From assembly GCA_002451465.1 (NCBI GenBank), contig DKCJ01000003.1:1-64000 (forward strand): 64,000 nt of DNA, in the 5' to 3' direction. Each line of letters opens with the position of its first letter. Position 1 is the first letter of the stretch. Position numbers and translations under genes: made by a program. The notes under the pieces were generated by a model, which ran no database searches, was not told the origin of the DNA, and was given only the letters and a program-made list of their open reading frames with translations. This stretch comes from Caryophanales bacterium UBA6877 (GTDB taxonomy: Bacteria; Bacillota_I; Bacilli_A; RFN20; CAG-826). Positions 54,715 through 63,166 of this stretch are shown here, piece by piece.

Positions 54715-55827
54715 TTAATTATTTTTACTTGTTAGTTCGGAAAGTATTAAATCTAAAATTAAAATGCCTTTATCTGTACAACAAAAAAAGCCTTTTTTAA
54801 TTTCAACCAATTTATTTTTAAACAACTTTTCTAAAACTATTTTGTATTTATTCTCAAAATCACTTTTAAATATTTTTTTGTATTCTTTAAGAGAAAAACC
54901 TCTTGATAATCGTAAATTAGTAATAAAATAGTATTCTTCTAGCATATCATTAGTAATTACTTCTTTTTCTATTTCATTTATACCATTTATATATTTTGAA
55001 ATATTTTTGGTATTTTCATATCTTACACGACCAAAATACCCAGAACTTCCAGCACCTATTCCTATATACTCATGATTACGCCAATAAGTTAAATTATGTT
55101 TTGACTCAAAACCTTTCTTAGCATAATTACTAACCTCATATCTTTCAAAACCATTTTTTCTCATCCTATTTAATATATATTTATAATATGTACATGACAA
55201 ATCATTATCGATTTCTTTTACTTTTTCATTAAAATACATTGTTCCAGGGCTAACAATTAAGCTATAAAATGAAGTATGATTACAATCTAGTTTAAAAAAA
55301 GTAGAAAGATCATTTTTTAAAATTTTAAAAGAATAGTTTGGCAATCCATAAATAAAATCAAGATTTATGTTATTTATATATTTTTTTGTGAGAGAAATTA
55401 ATTTAAAAAAATCAATGTTATAGTCTCTACCGATGCTTTTTAAAATGTTCTTGTCGAAAGTTTGCACTCCTATTGATATACGGTTGACTCCGTATTTTTT
55501 TATCAACTTTAAAAAATCTTCGTTTATATCTTCGGGATTTGCTTCTATCGTAAATTCATAATCTGTAACTTTTCTTATTTTTTTTACAAAAACTAGTATT
55601 TTTTCAATATTTTTCAACTTTAAGCAAGATGGCGTTCCACCACCTATATAAACGGTTTTAAAACGAAAAAATTTATCCTCTAACGAAGATAAATCTTTTA
55701 TAACTTGCTCAACATATTGATCTTCAAAAAATTCATTTTTATAAATTTTTAAAAAATCACAATATGGACAAATATTACGACAAAAAGGAATATGAATATA
55801 TAAGCTATTTACTTTCCTTCTCATCAT
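54715..55827 (-). CDS. hemW: Radical SAM protein HemW (heme chaperone family)
   Basis: This 370-residue protein has the radical SAM motif CRNICPYCDF, TVYIGGGTPS, TIEANPED, RISIGVQTFD and the HemW-specific HNxxYW motif (HNLTYW) linked to heme binding. HemW proteins carry heme and are often misnamed as oxygen-independent coproporphyrinogen oxidase. It sits before hrcA as in Bacillus (hemW-hrcA). The start overlaps the end of the 90-residue membrane protein gene by 23 nt. No heme enzyme is visible in the window, so its client is unknown. Confidence 0.93.
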   Translation of the reverse strand: MMRRKVNSLYIHIPFCRNICPYCDFLKIYKNEFFEDQYVEQVIKDLSSLEDKFFRFKTVYIGGGTPSCLKLKNIEKILVFVKKIRKVTDYEFTIEANPEDINEDFLKLIKKYGVNRISIGVQTFDKNILKSIGRDYNIDFFKLISLTKKYINNINLDFIYGLPNYSFKILKNDLSTFFKLDCNHTSFYSLIVSPGTMYFNEKVKEIDNDLSCTYYKYILNRMRKNGFERYEVSNYAKKGFESKHNLTYWRNHEYIGIGAGSSGYFGRVRYENTKNISKYINGINEIEKEVITNDMLEEYYFITNLRLSRGFSLKEYKKIFKSDFENKYKIVLEKLFKNKLVEIKKGFFCCTDKGILILDLILSELTSKNN

Positions 55828-56077
55828 TTTCTAATTCTTTTTTGTGCTCTGATGCATATTTATCAAATTGTTTTTTAGTTTCTTCATCATCAACATCTTG
55901 TAAATAATAAGATAAATTTTCATCAGCAATTTTCTCATCAGATGGTTTTTCAACTTTACCAATTTTTAAGAATTTTCTTAAAAGAAAAACAATAAGTGCA
56001 ATAACTGCGAAAAGAACCAACAATCCAACAAGTATTAAAGCTACATTAATACTTTGAGCAAAAAATATAAGTTTCAT
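55805..56077 (-). CDS. Small single-pass membrane protein with acidic tail
   Basis: This 90-residue protein has one strong transmembrane helix (about 10-34) and a charged cytoplasmic tail rich in Glu, Asp and Lys (from about 40). No family is recognised. It lies 4 nt after the Fic-like gene and overlaps hemW, so all three are probably co-transcribed. This pair is an addition to the usual lepA-hemW order. Confidence 0.75.
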   Translation of the reverse strand: MKLIFFAQSINVALILVGLLVLFAVIALIVFLLRKFLKIGKVEKPSDEKIADENLSYYLQDVDDEETKKQFDKYASEHKKELENDEKESK

Positions 56078-56081
56078 TTTA

Positions 56082-57512
56082 TTAACCTTTCTTTATTGGA
56101 GTATAAATATATTTATTTTTTAATAACTCTTTTCGATAATAGCCTAAATAAACTAAATGATCCATGCTTGAACGAGCTGTCTCATATGCACAACCAAGCT
56201 CTTTTTTGTATTGAGAGATAGTATAATTCATACCTAATGTACAATGTCTAGCATAAAAATACGCTTGGCCACGACTTAAATTTGGATTCAACTCTAATAA
56301 ATGATTTTCTAATCTATTTGCTTCATCCTCACTCAACCCAGTAGGCAAATTAGAAATAGCGATTGATCTATTGTATCCTATAGAAGAACTACTACTATCA
56401 TTATCATAAGTTTTTTTAATAGTATAAGCAGGAACATCAACATTATTAGAGGAAACATTTTTAAATGAATCTTCATCACTTATATTCGTACTTGGAGTTT
56501 TATTCAAAATATTTTCTTCTTCGCTTTGATTTATTTCTTTATGAATTGCAAGTTTCTGCGAATTAAATAAACTTTCATCAGTATAACTTAGAATACTTTC
56601 AAATTTAGTTAAAATATAATCAACTAAATATGTTAAATCAAGAGTTCTTTGGGATTCAATAAGTACATTCTCTAACTCTTCCTTATTAGCTACTACGTCC
56701 TCTAAATCAATCATAGCACTTATACTTCCAATATCATTCATAGCTATAACCTTTTTCATTACTAAAGTAGCAATTTCCTCAGTAAATTCATCAAAAGGTT
56801 TCACGTAATAAATAAAGTAAAACGCACTGATTGCTTTAATAAACATAGAAATTTGAGAACTATTTAAAAAAGAATAAAGTTGTTCCATATTAGATTCAAT
56901 AGTATTAACAGGAACGCCCAAATAAACTTTACCCACTATCACTTTACTTCTGTTATTTTGGATTTCTTTAGTTCTAAAAATTAAAGGAAGTTCAGTCGAA
57001 CCTATCAAATATGAATAAAATCTTCCTAAAATTTCATTGTTCACTTTATCCATTGGATTTTTTTCAATATCCAATAAACATTGGTGATATCTATATAAAA
57101 TCATTAATTCAGGAGATAAAGTTGAGATATTTCCATTTACAATATTATCAATAACGAAATCTTCAAGTTTAAGGCCATATCTTAAACCAACACATTTTAA
57201 AATTTTAACATAAGAACTATTATTAAAATATTGCTTCTCAGCTAAACCAACCATTCTGTCATACGTAGATGACAATCTGGTTAATTTTCTTGTTACTGAA
57301 CTTAGCCTCTCAACCATATTAGGAGTCAAACAAACAAAATAGGAGGAATTATTGATATGTTTTAATGGTAAAACAACAGAGAAAGCACTACGATACTCAA
57401 GAACAGATTTCCAAATACTATCAATTAAAGGAGTCTTAAGAGTATCAATGACATCTTTTTTAGTACAATATTTATCATTACTAAACTTAATAGCCAGCTC
57501 ATTATTATTCAT
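56082..57512 (-). CDS. Degenerate Fic-like protein with C-terminal winged helix
   Basis: This 476-residue protein resembles the Fic fold in its middle: RTKEIQNNRSKVIVG (about 180-194) fits the beta-hairpin region, NTIESNMEQLYSFLN the preceding helix, and ISAFYFIYYVKPFDEF (about 228-243) aligns with the active-site helix. The catalytic HPFxxGNGR is replaced by KPFDEFTEE, so His and the Gly-Asn-Gly-Arg loop are missing and AMP transfer is unlikely. After a Ser/Asn-rich linker (about 320-385), residues 395-475 look like a winged helix-turn-helix (YTISQYKKELGCAYETARSS). It may be a DNA-binding pseudoenzyme. It has its own promoter and a GGAGG site. Confidence 0.6.
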   Translation of the reverse strand: MNNNELAIKFSNDKYCTKKDVIDTLKTPLIDSIWKSVLEYRSAFSVVLPLKHINNSSYFVCLTPNMVERLSSVTRKLTRLSSTYDRMVGLAEKQYFNNSSYVKILKCVGLRYGLKLEDFVIDNIVNGNISTLSPELMILYRYHQCLLDIEKNPMDKVNNEILGRFYSYLIGSTELPLIFRTKEIQNNRSKVIVGKVYLGVPVNTIESNMEQLYSFLNSSQISMFIKAISAFYFIYYVKPFDEFTEEIATLVMKKVIAMNDIGSISAMIDLEDVVANKEELENVLIESQRTLDLTYLVDYILTKFESILSYTDESLFNSQKLAIHKEINQSEEENILNKTPSTNISDEDSFKNVSSNNVDVPAYTIKKTYDNDSSSSSIGYNRSIAISNLPTGLSEDEANRLENHLLELNPNLSRGQAYFYARHCTLGMNYTISQYKKELGCAYETARSSMDHLVYLGYYRKELLKNKYIYTPIKKG

Positions 57513-57535
57513 AACATATCCTCCACATTTCTTTA

Positions 57536-57564
57536 ATTATAAAAGTAATAATGATTTATTACAA
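57536..57564 (-). promoter_or_regulatory. Sigma-A promoter of the Fic-like gene
   Basis: On the minus strand TTGTAA (57559-57564) and TATAAT (57536-57541) are separated by 17 nt, with GTGGAGG and the ATG following. It lies in the gap after lepA. Confidence 0.75.
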
Positions 57565-57605
57565 TTTATTTAACTATTTTTTTACTAAAAAACCACTAGT
57601 AAAAA

Positions 57606-59417
57606 CTAATTATCATCATCGATAGATAAGATTGACATAAAAGCTTCTTGAGGGACTTCTACGCTACCAATAGCTTTCATACGTTTTTTACCTTCTTTTT
57701 GCTTTTCTAAGAGCTTTCTTTTTCTTGTTATATCACCACCATAGCATTTTGCTAAAACATCTTTTCTAACAGCTTTAACATTTGCTCTTGCAATAACTTT
57801 TCCACCAATTGCTGCTTGAATAGGAACTTCAAATTGTTGCCTTGGTATCACATCTTTTAATTTACTAACAAGTCTTAATGCACGATTATATGCACTAGGT
57901 CTAAAAACTATTGATGATAATGCATCAACTGGTTCGCCATTAAGTAATATATCCATTTTAGTAAGATTAGTAGCTCGATAATCTAAAAGTTCATAATCTA
58001 AAGAGGCATATCCCTTTGAAACACTTTTAAGTTTATCAAAAAAGTTAAAAATTATTTCGCATAGAGGCATATCATATTCGAGAATATTTCTAGTTTCATC
58101 AAAATATTTGAGATCTTTATAAATTCCTCTTCGATTTTGACAAAGCTGCATTAAAGGACCAACGAATTCTTTTGGTGTCATAATTTGAGCTGCAACAAAA
58201 GGTTCTTCAATAGAAACAATTTTGCTTTGTTCTGGCAAATCACTTGGATTTGTTAAAGAAATCTGCTCACCAGATGTTAAATTAACCTTATAAATAACTG
58301 ATGGAGCCGTTAATATCAAATCAAGATTATATTCTCTTTCTAAACGTTCTTGTATAACATCCATATGTAATAAACCTAAAAAACCACATCTAAAACCAAA
58401 GCCCAAAGCTTGAGATGTCTCTGGTTCATAAACAAGAGCAGCATCATTTAAACATAATTTTTCTAAAGCAACTTTTAAATCTTCATATTTTTGGGAATCA
58501 GTCGGATAAATTCCACAATAAACCATTGGTGTTATTTTACGATAACCAGGCAACTTTTCCTTAGCTGGATTGTCAGTTAAAGTAATTGTATCACCGACCA
58601 TAACATCCTTTATGTCTTTAATTTGCGCACAAAGATAACCAACTTCGCCACAATATAAAACATCGCTTTTAATTTCTTTTGGGGTTCTTATTCCTAGTTC
58701 TGTTACTTCATAATCTTGATTATTTGTCATTAAATGGATTTTATCACCAACGTGAACACATCCATCTTTGATACGAATCAGAACTACAACACCTCTATAA
58801 GTATCATAATAACTATCGAATATAAGAGCTTTTAATGGATTTTCATTTTTTCCAGATGGAGGAGGAACTTCTTTTACTATTTTTTCCAACACTTCTTTTA
58901 CACCAAAACCCGTTTTAGCACTTACCAAACAGCTTTCATTTCCATCCAATCCGAGTTTATTAGTAATTTCTTCTCTACATAAATCGATTGATGCACTTGC
59001 AAGATCGATTTTATTAATAACTGGAATTATCCATAAATCATTATCAACAGCTAAATACATATTTGCTAAAGTTTGAGCTTGAACTCCTTGAGTGGCATCA
59101 ATTAAAAGTAATGCACCTTCACAAGCTGCTAAACTCCTACTCACTTCATAAGTAAAATCGACATGCCCTGGAGTATCTATTAAATTAAAAACATAAGTAT
59201 TACCATCATCCGATTTATATTCTACTGTGACGGCATTTAATTTAATAGTAATTCCTCTTTCTCTTTCTAAATCCATTGAGTCGAGGATTTGATTAACCAT
59301 TTCTCTTTTAGTAATTGTATTTGTTAATTCAAGTATTCTATCGCAAAAAGTTGACTTACCATGGTCAATATGAGCAATAACTGAAAAATTTCTAATTTTA
59401 TTTTGTTCGTATTTCAT
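57606..59417 (-). CDS. lepA: Elongation factor 4 (LepA)
   Basis: This 603-residue translational GTPase has G motifs [17 protein letters not shown] and NKIDL, domain II, the EF-G-like domains and the LepA-specific C-terminus with [21 protein letters not shown]. LepA assists ribosome biogenesis or back-translocation. The ATG at 59417 has no ribosome-binding site; TATAAT lies 8 nt upstream with an extended TGA before it. It precedes the Fic-like gene and hemW. Confidence 0.98.
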   Translation of the reverse strand: MKYEQNKIRNFSVIAHIDHGKSTFCDRILELTNTITKREMVNQILDSMDLERERGITIKLNAVTVEYKSDDGNTYVFNLIDTPGHVDFTYEVSRSLAACEGALLLIDATQGVQAQTLANMYLAVDNDLWIIPVINKIDLASASIDLCREEITNKLGLDGNESCLVSAKTGFGVKEVLEKIVKEVPPPSGKNENPLKALIFDSYYDTYRGVVVLIRIKDGCVHVGDKIHLMTNNQDYEVTELGIRTPKEIKSDVLYCGEVGYLCAQIKDIKDVMVGDTITLTDNPAKEKLPGYRKITPMVYCGIYPTDSQKYEDLKVALEKLCLNDAALVYEPETSQALGFGFRCGFLGLLHMDVIQERLEREYNLDLILTAPSVIYKVNLTSGEQISLTNPSDLPEQSKIVSIEEPFVAAQIMTPKEFVGPLMQLCQNRRGIYKDLKYFDETRNILEYDMPLCEIIFNFFDKLKSVSKGYASLDYELLDYRATNLTKMDILLNGEPVDALSSIVFRPSAYNRALRLVSKLKDVIPRQQFEVPIQAAIGGKVIARANVKAVRKDVLAKCYGGDITRKRKLLEKQKEGKKRMKAIGSVEVPQEAFMSILSIDDDN

Positions 59418-59425
59418 CGCAAAAA

Positions 59426-59431
59426 ATTATA
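59426..59431 (-). promoter_or_regulatory. Extended -10 box (TGATATAAT) 8 nt before lepA
   Basis: Perfect TATAAT preceded by TGA, with an 8-nt gap to the lepA ATG and no Shine-Dalgarno sequence. It lies in the 23-bp gap between the helicase gene and lepA. Confidence 0.55.
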
Positions 59432-59440
59432 TCATATCAA

Positions 59441-61795
59441 CTATTTTTTATAAAAAGAAATTAATTCTTTTTTTAATGAATCTGAAGAATTAATAAACTT
59501 ATTATTATTCCAAACATTTTTAAACAAGAAATTATAAGTTTTGTAACCATATCTATCATCAATTAAAAGCGCAACACCCCTATCATTATCACTTCTAATT
59601 ATTCGACCAACGGCTTGCATTATCTTGTTAATGCCAGGATTTATATATGCATAAGTAAAACCATCAATTCCAATTTTATCATAATAATCCTTAATTAAAT
59701 TGTTTTCAAAACTTACAGAAGGTAAACCAACACCAATAATAACTACACCTATTAATCTATCCTCTACAAGGTCAACTCCTTCACTGAAGGATCCACCTAA
59801 AACACAAATTCCAACAGTAGTTCGCTTTGGATTATGTTCAAAATTGTTCAGAAAATTCGTCTTTTCGTCATTACTCATATTTGAATTTTGATATATGACA
59901 TTTATATTTCCATCAATATTTAAATTATATTGAAGCAAACGTAAATACTCAAAAGAAGGAACATAAACAATATAGTTTCCAACCTTACTATGAACGAAAT
60001 CTTTTATATTATCGACAACATCATTTATAGTTTGTTTTCTTGAATTATATTTTACTGAAATATCATTATTAACAGTTACTAGAAGATTATTTTTATTGAA
60101 TGGAGATGAAAAAGACTTCGATTCATATAAATCATCACCTAAAATGGATTTTTTATAATAATCAATTGGAGTCAGTGTTCCACTAAAAAATATCGTACCA
60201 TCGCAACTATCGACTCTGTTTTTAATAAAACATGAAGCGTCAATACATTTTATTACTAAATTAAAATTTTTATCGTTTTCTCGATTATAATAAATAACAA
60301 AATTATCACCAATATAATCAAAAATAGTCAAAAACTTAAATACATCAAGTGAAAAATCTTTACTAAACTTGATTTTAAATTTTGGATGCTTTTTTTGGTA
60401 ATCTGCTATTGTTTTCTTATAATTCATCAAATGAATAATAAATTTTTCATCAATAGTCTGTAAAATTATATTATCATAGGTTGTTTCAAATTTCTTAAAT
60501 AATCCGAAATCTTCAATTAAATCATTTATTACATTTCGAACTGATTTATTTTTGATCTTTGAAAAATCTTTCAATGATTTTTCAAAAGAATAATAACTTA
60601 ATGATGCACTATACATTTCTCTACTTCGATGAATTAGATTATGCGCCTCATCTACCATTAAAAATTTAGAATACTTATAATCAACAGCATCAAAAAACCT
60701 TTTTAAATAGCTTATTGGATGAAAAATATAGTTATAATCAGCAATTATTAAATCGCAATATGAAGAAATATCTAATGATAATTCGAAAGGACACATCTTA
60801 TTTTCTTTAGCAAAACTATAAATATATTCGGATGTAAAATTATTATGTTTATTCAATAACATTACGATAACATCGAATAATTTCGAATAATATTCTTTTG
60901 CAAATGGACAAACATCAGGGTTGCAATCAGGCTCACAATCATGATTTTTTAACAAGCACATTTTTTCTTTAGCTAAAATTTCAACGCTTTTTAAAATTAA
61001 CCCCTTATTATTTAAGTCTTCTAAAGCAGTATTAACACTTTTAAAACCACTATTCTTAGCACAAAGAAAAAATAACTTATCAACATTTTTCTCTATAGAT
61101 CCTTTCAAAGCTCCATATAACACACTAATGGTTTTACCAAGACCAGTACTTGCTTCAATAAATTTAGAATCTTTATAAATAATGGACTCTTTACTTAATT
61201 TAATAATGCTCTCTTGACCAGTTCTTAATGGAAAAGGAAAATCAAGGGTTTTAATCGAATTAATTTTGTCTTTATTGTGTTTTAAAATAATGCTATAAAA
61301 ACTAATATACCTTTCAATATAAGACAAAACCCTTGCCTCAAGATCTTTAAAATCATATGAATAAATTTTATTTAAATGCTTTTTATTGTTTTGCGACAAA
61401 TATGTTAGTCTTACATCTATTTCTTTTAAATCATGCTTTTTAGCATACATATAAGCATAACATTCAGCTTGTCCTAAATGCCATTCTTCATTATCATCAG
61501 AAAAATCAACTAAATTTGAATTTGTTGATTTAATTTCATCAATCATTATAGGGTTAGTTAATATAATCCCATCAGCTCTACCACGCAATTCAACAATAAA
61601 ATCATTTAAATTAATACTAGCCTTTAAATCAACTTCTTGAAGATACAATTCATTTTGCTTATTTTGAAAATTTTTATGAACTTTTGTTCCTTCTTGCATA
61701 GTTTCGGAATTAAAAATTCTATTATCAATATCGCCTTTTCTTAATAAAAAATCAACAAGCTGATGAACGCTTATATTTAAAACAATTCCTGACAT
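59441..61795 (-). CDS. XPD/DinG-like helicase with N-terminal PD-(D/E)XK nuclease domain
   Basis: The first 170 residues look like a Cas4/RecB-type nuclease: GTKVHKNFQ (His40), Asp75 in GRADGII, Glu87 and Lys89 in IDEIKS, and QAECY (Gln109, Tyr113). A superfamily 2 helicase follows with Walker A EASTGLGKT (Lys221), DEAH in VDEAHNL (about 386) and QAVGRIIRSDNDRG near the end. Cysteines at 280, 287, 291, 296 and 335 suit an iron-sulfur cluster as in XPD/DinG helicases. Such fusions occur in Firmicutes and are thought to act on damaged or structured DNA. It starts on the fmt stop (TAATG). Confidence 0.88.
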   Translation of the reverse strand: MSGIVLNISVHQLVDFLLRKGDIDNRIFNSETMQEGTKVHKNFQNKQNELYLQEVDLKASINLNDFIVELRGRADGIILTNPIMIDEIKSTNSNLVDFSDDNEEWHLGQAECYAYMYAKKHDLKEIDVRLTYLSQNNKKHLNKIYSYDFKDLEARVLSYIERYISFYSIILKHNKDKINSIKTLDFPFPLRTGQESIIKLSKESIIYKDSKFIEASTGLGKTISVLYGALKGSIEKNVDKLFFLCAKNSGFKSVNTALEDLNNKGLILKSVEILAKEKMCLLKNHDCEPDCNPDVCPFAKEYYSKLFDVIVMLLNKHNNFTSEYIYSFAKENKMCPFELSLDISSYCDLIIADYNYIFHPISYLKRFFDAVDYKYSKFLMVDEAHNLIHRSREMYSASLSYYSFEKSLKDFSKIKNKSVRNVINDLIEDFGLFKKFETTYDNIILQTIDEKFIIHLMNYKKTIADYQKKHPKFKIKFSKDFSLDVFKFLTIFDYIGDNFVIYYNRENDKNFNLVIKCIDASCFIKNRVDSCDGTIFFSGTLTPIDYYKKSILGDDLYESKSFSSPFNKNNLLVTVNNDISVKYNSRKQTINDVVDNIKDFVHSKVGNYIVYVPSFEYLRLLQYNLNIDGNINVIYQNSNMSNDEKTNFLNNFEHNPKRTTVGICVLGGSFSEGVDLVEDRLIGVVIIGVGLPSVSFENNLIKDYYDKIGIDGFTYAYINPGINKIMQAVGRIIRSDNDRGVALLIDDRYGYKTYNFLFKNVWNNNKFINSSDSLKKELISFYKK

Positions 61796-62745
61796 TATTT
61801 AATATATCCACCAACAGTAAATAAATCTCTATTACCATTATAAAAATCAGAAATTTTCATCATTTTTTTGCCTGGTTTTTGAATAGAGAGTATTTGAATT
61901 ATATTATCACTTGTACCAATATAGAGACCGGTCTTATCATATCTATATACTTTACCAATATCATACTTAATATTTACTATTTTACTACTATCAACTTTAT
62001 AATTTAATCCATTATAAATAAAATAACATCCAGGGTTACTTGTTAAAGCTCTAATTTGGTTATGAATTTTTATCGCACTATTTTCAAAAGAAATGCATTG
62101 GTTTTCAGGTTTAATCTTTGAAGTAAATGTTACTAAATTTTCATCTTGAACTTCACCCTTATTCTCACCACTTATATATGAAGGCAATCCTTCAACCAAT
62201 GTCTCAAAAGCGCAATCAGCAAGTTTAGTTATTAGTGAATCATAATTATCATCATCATTAATTGGAATCTCTTTTTTATAATACATTCTTCCAGCATCCA
62301 TTTTGTCCACCATTTGCATTAATGTAATGCCAGTTACCTTATCACCATTCAATAAAGAATACTGTATAGGTGCAGCACCTCTATATTTTGGAAGTAAAGA
62401 ACCATGCAAATTAACGCAGCCAAACCTAGGAATTTCAAGCATTTCATGTGGTATAATTTGTCCATAAGCAAGACAAACAATTAAATCAGGTTTTAAATCT
62501 TTTATAAACTTATAATCCATACGAATCTTCAAAGGTTGATAAACAGGTATGTTGTACTTTGTAGCAACAACTTTAGTTGGAACTGGTTCCAATATCTTTT
62601 TCCGACCAACTGGTTTATCTATCTGTGCTACAACACCAATGACGTTATAGCCATTTTCAATTATTTTTTCTAAAACTATCGCACTAATTTTAGGCGTTCC
62701 CAACCATAAAATTCTAATTTTTTTAATTTCAATTAAGTTTTCCAT
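61795..62745 (-). CDS. fmt: Methionyl-tRNA formyltransferase
   Basis: Fmt formylates initiator Met-tRNA. The sequence shows WLGTPKISAIVLEKII, the VAQIDKPVGRKK substrate loop, and the formyl-transferase signature with HGSLLPKYRGAAPIQ, then a C-terminal tRNA-binding domain. An ATG five codons upstream (62760) overlaps the TATAAT box; the ATG at 62745 is 6 nt after that box, has no ribosome-binding site and gives 316 residues. Formylation suits the leaderless starts seen in this genome. Confidence 0.94.
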   Translation of the reverse strand: MENLIEIKKIRILWLGTPKISAIVLEKIIENGYNVIGVVAQIDKPVGRKKILEPVPTKVVATKYNIPVYQPLKIRMDYKFIKDLKPDLIVCLAYGQIIPHEMLEIPRFGCVNLHGSLLPKYRGAAPIQYSLLNGDKVTGITLMQMVDKMDAGRMYYKKEIPINDDDNYDSLITKLADCAFETLVEGLPSYISGENKGEVQDENLVTFTSKIKPENQCISFENSAIKIHNQIRALTSNPGCYFIYNGLNYKVDSSKIVNIKYDIGKVYRYDKTGLYIGTSDNIIQILSIQKPGKKMMKISDFYNGNRDLFTVGGYIK

Positions 62746-62751
62746 ATGGAT

Positions 62752-62757
62752 ATTATA
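62752..62757 (-). promoter_or_regulatory. -10 box (TATAAT) 6 nt before fmt
   Basis: Perfect TATAAT on the minus strand with a 6-nt gap to the ATG of fmt; no Shine-Dalgarno sequence. Confidence 0.55.
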
Positions 62758-62818
62758 CATTAATAAAGCTTAAATTATAGTTTTTAGATAAATAAAAACA
62801 TTTTTTAAGCAATGTTAT

Positions 62819-62847
62819 TTGATTTTTATGTATCTTTTTACTATAAT
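62819..62847 (+). promoter_or_regulatory. Sigma-A promoter of rpsT
   Basis: TTGATT (62819-62824) and TATAAT (62842-62847) are separated by 17 nt. A short leader with GAAAGGAAA precedes the rpsT ATG. Confidence 0.85.
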
Positions 62848-62873
62848 TTTAGGCGTATTGAAAGGAAATCATT

Positions 62874-63134
62874 ATGGCGAATATTAAATCACAAAAAAAG
62901 AGAATACTTACAAACGAAAAAGCTCGTGTTAGAAATGTTCACTGCAAATCAAAATTAAGAACCGCAATAAAAGTTGTAAAAGCAGATGTTGAAAAGAAAG
63001 ACAAAGAAGCAGCTCAAAAAGATCTTAAATTAGCAGTTTCATTAATCGATCGTTCCGTTGCAAAAGGAATTCAACATAAAAAGACAGCAGCAAGACAAAA
63101 AGCTGAAATCCAACATTTAGTTAATTCTTTATAA
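62874..63134 (+). CDS. rpsT: 30S ribosomal protein S20
   Basis: This 86-residue basic helical protein begins MANIKSQKKRILTNEKARVRN and ends with the family pattern KGIQHKKTAARQKAEI. S20 binds 16S rRNA early in assembly. It has its own promoter, GAAAGGAAA site and terminator. It faces holA and fmt as in many Bacilli (holA-rpsT-lepA region). Confidence 0.97.
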   Translation: MANIKSQKKRILTNEKARVRNVHCKSKLRTAIKVVKADVEKKDKEAAQKDLKLAVSLIDRSVAKGIQHKKTAARQKAEIQHLVNSL

Positions 63135-63139
63135 ATAAT

Positions 63140-63160
63140 ACCTCGCTATGCGAGGTTTTT
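63140..63160 (+). terminator. Terminator of rpsT
   Basis: ACCTCGC (63140-63146), TAT loop and GCGAGGT (63150-63156) form a 7-bp G/C-rich stem followed by TTTT. It may also serve the convergent holA gene, although the T-run on that side is poor. Confidence 0.88.
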
Positions 63161-63166
63161 ATTTTT

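Noticed and set aside
54715..55827. Oxygen-independent coproporphyrinogen III oxidase
   Set aside because: The HNLTYW motif and the position before hrcA are typical of HemW, a heme-binding chaperone family member, not of HemN.
56082..57512. DnaB/DnaD-type replication initiation protein
   Set aside because: The C-terminal wHTH allowed this reading at first, but the middle region aligns better with the Fic fold; it stays an alternative until structure prediction is done.
59441..60060. CRISPR-associated locus suggested by the Cas4-like domain
   Set aside because: No repeat array and no other cas gene is present; the nuclease domain is fused to a repair-type helicase.
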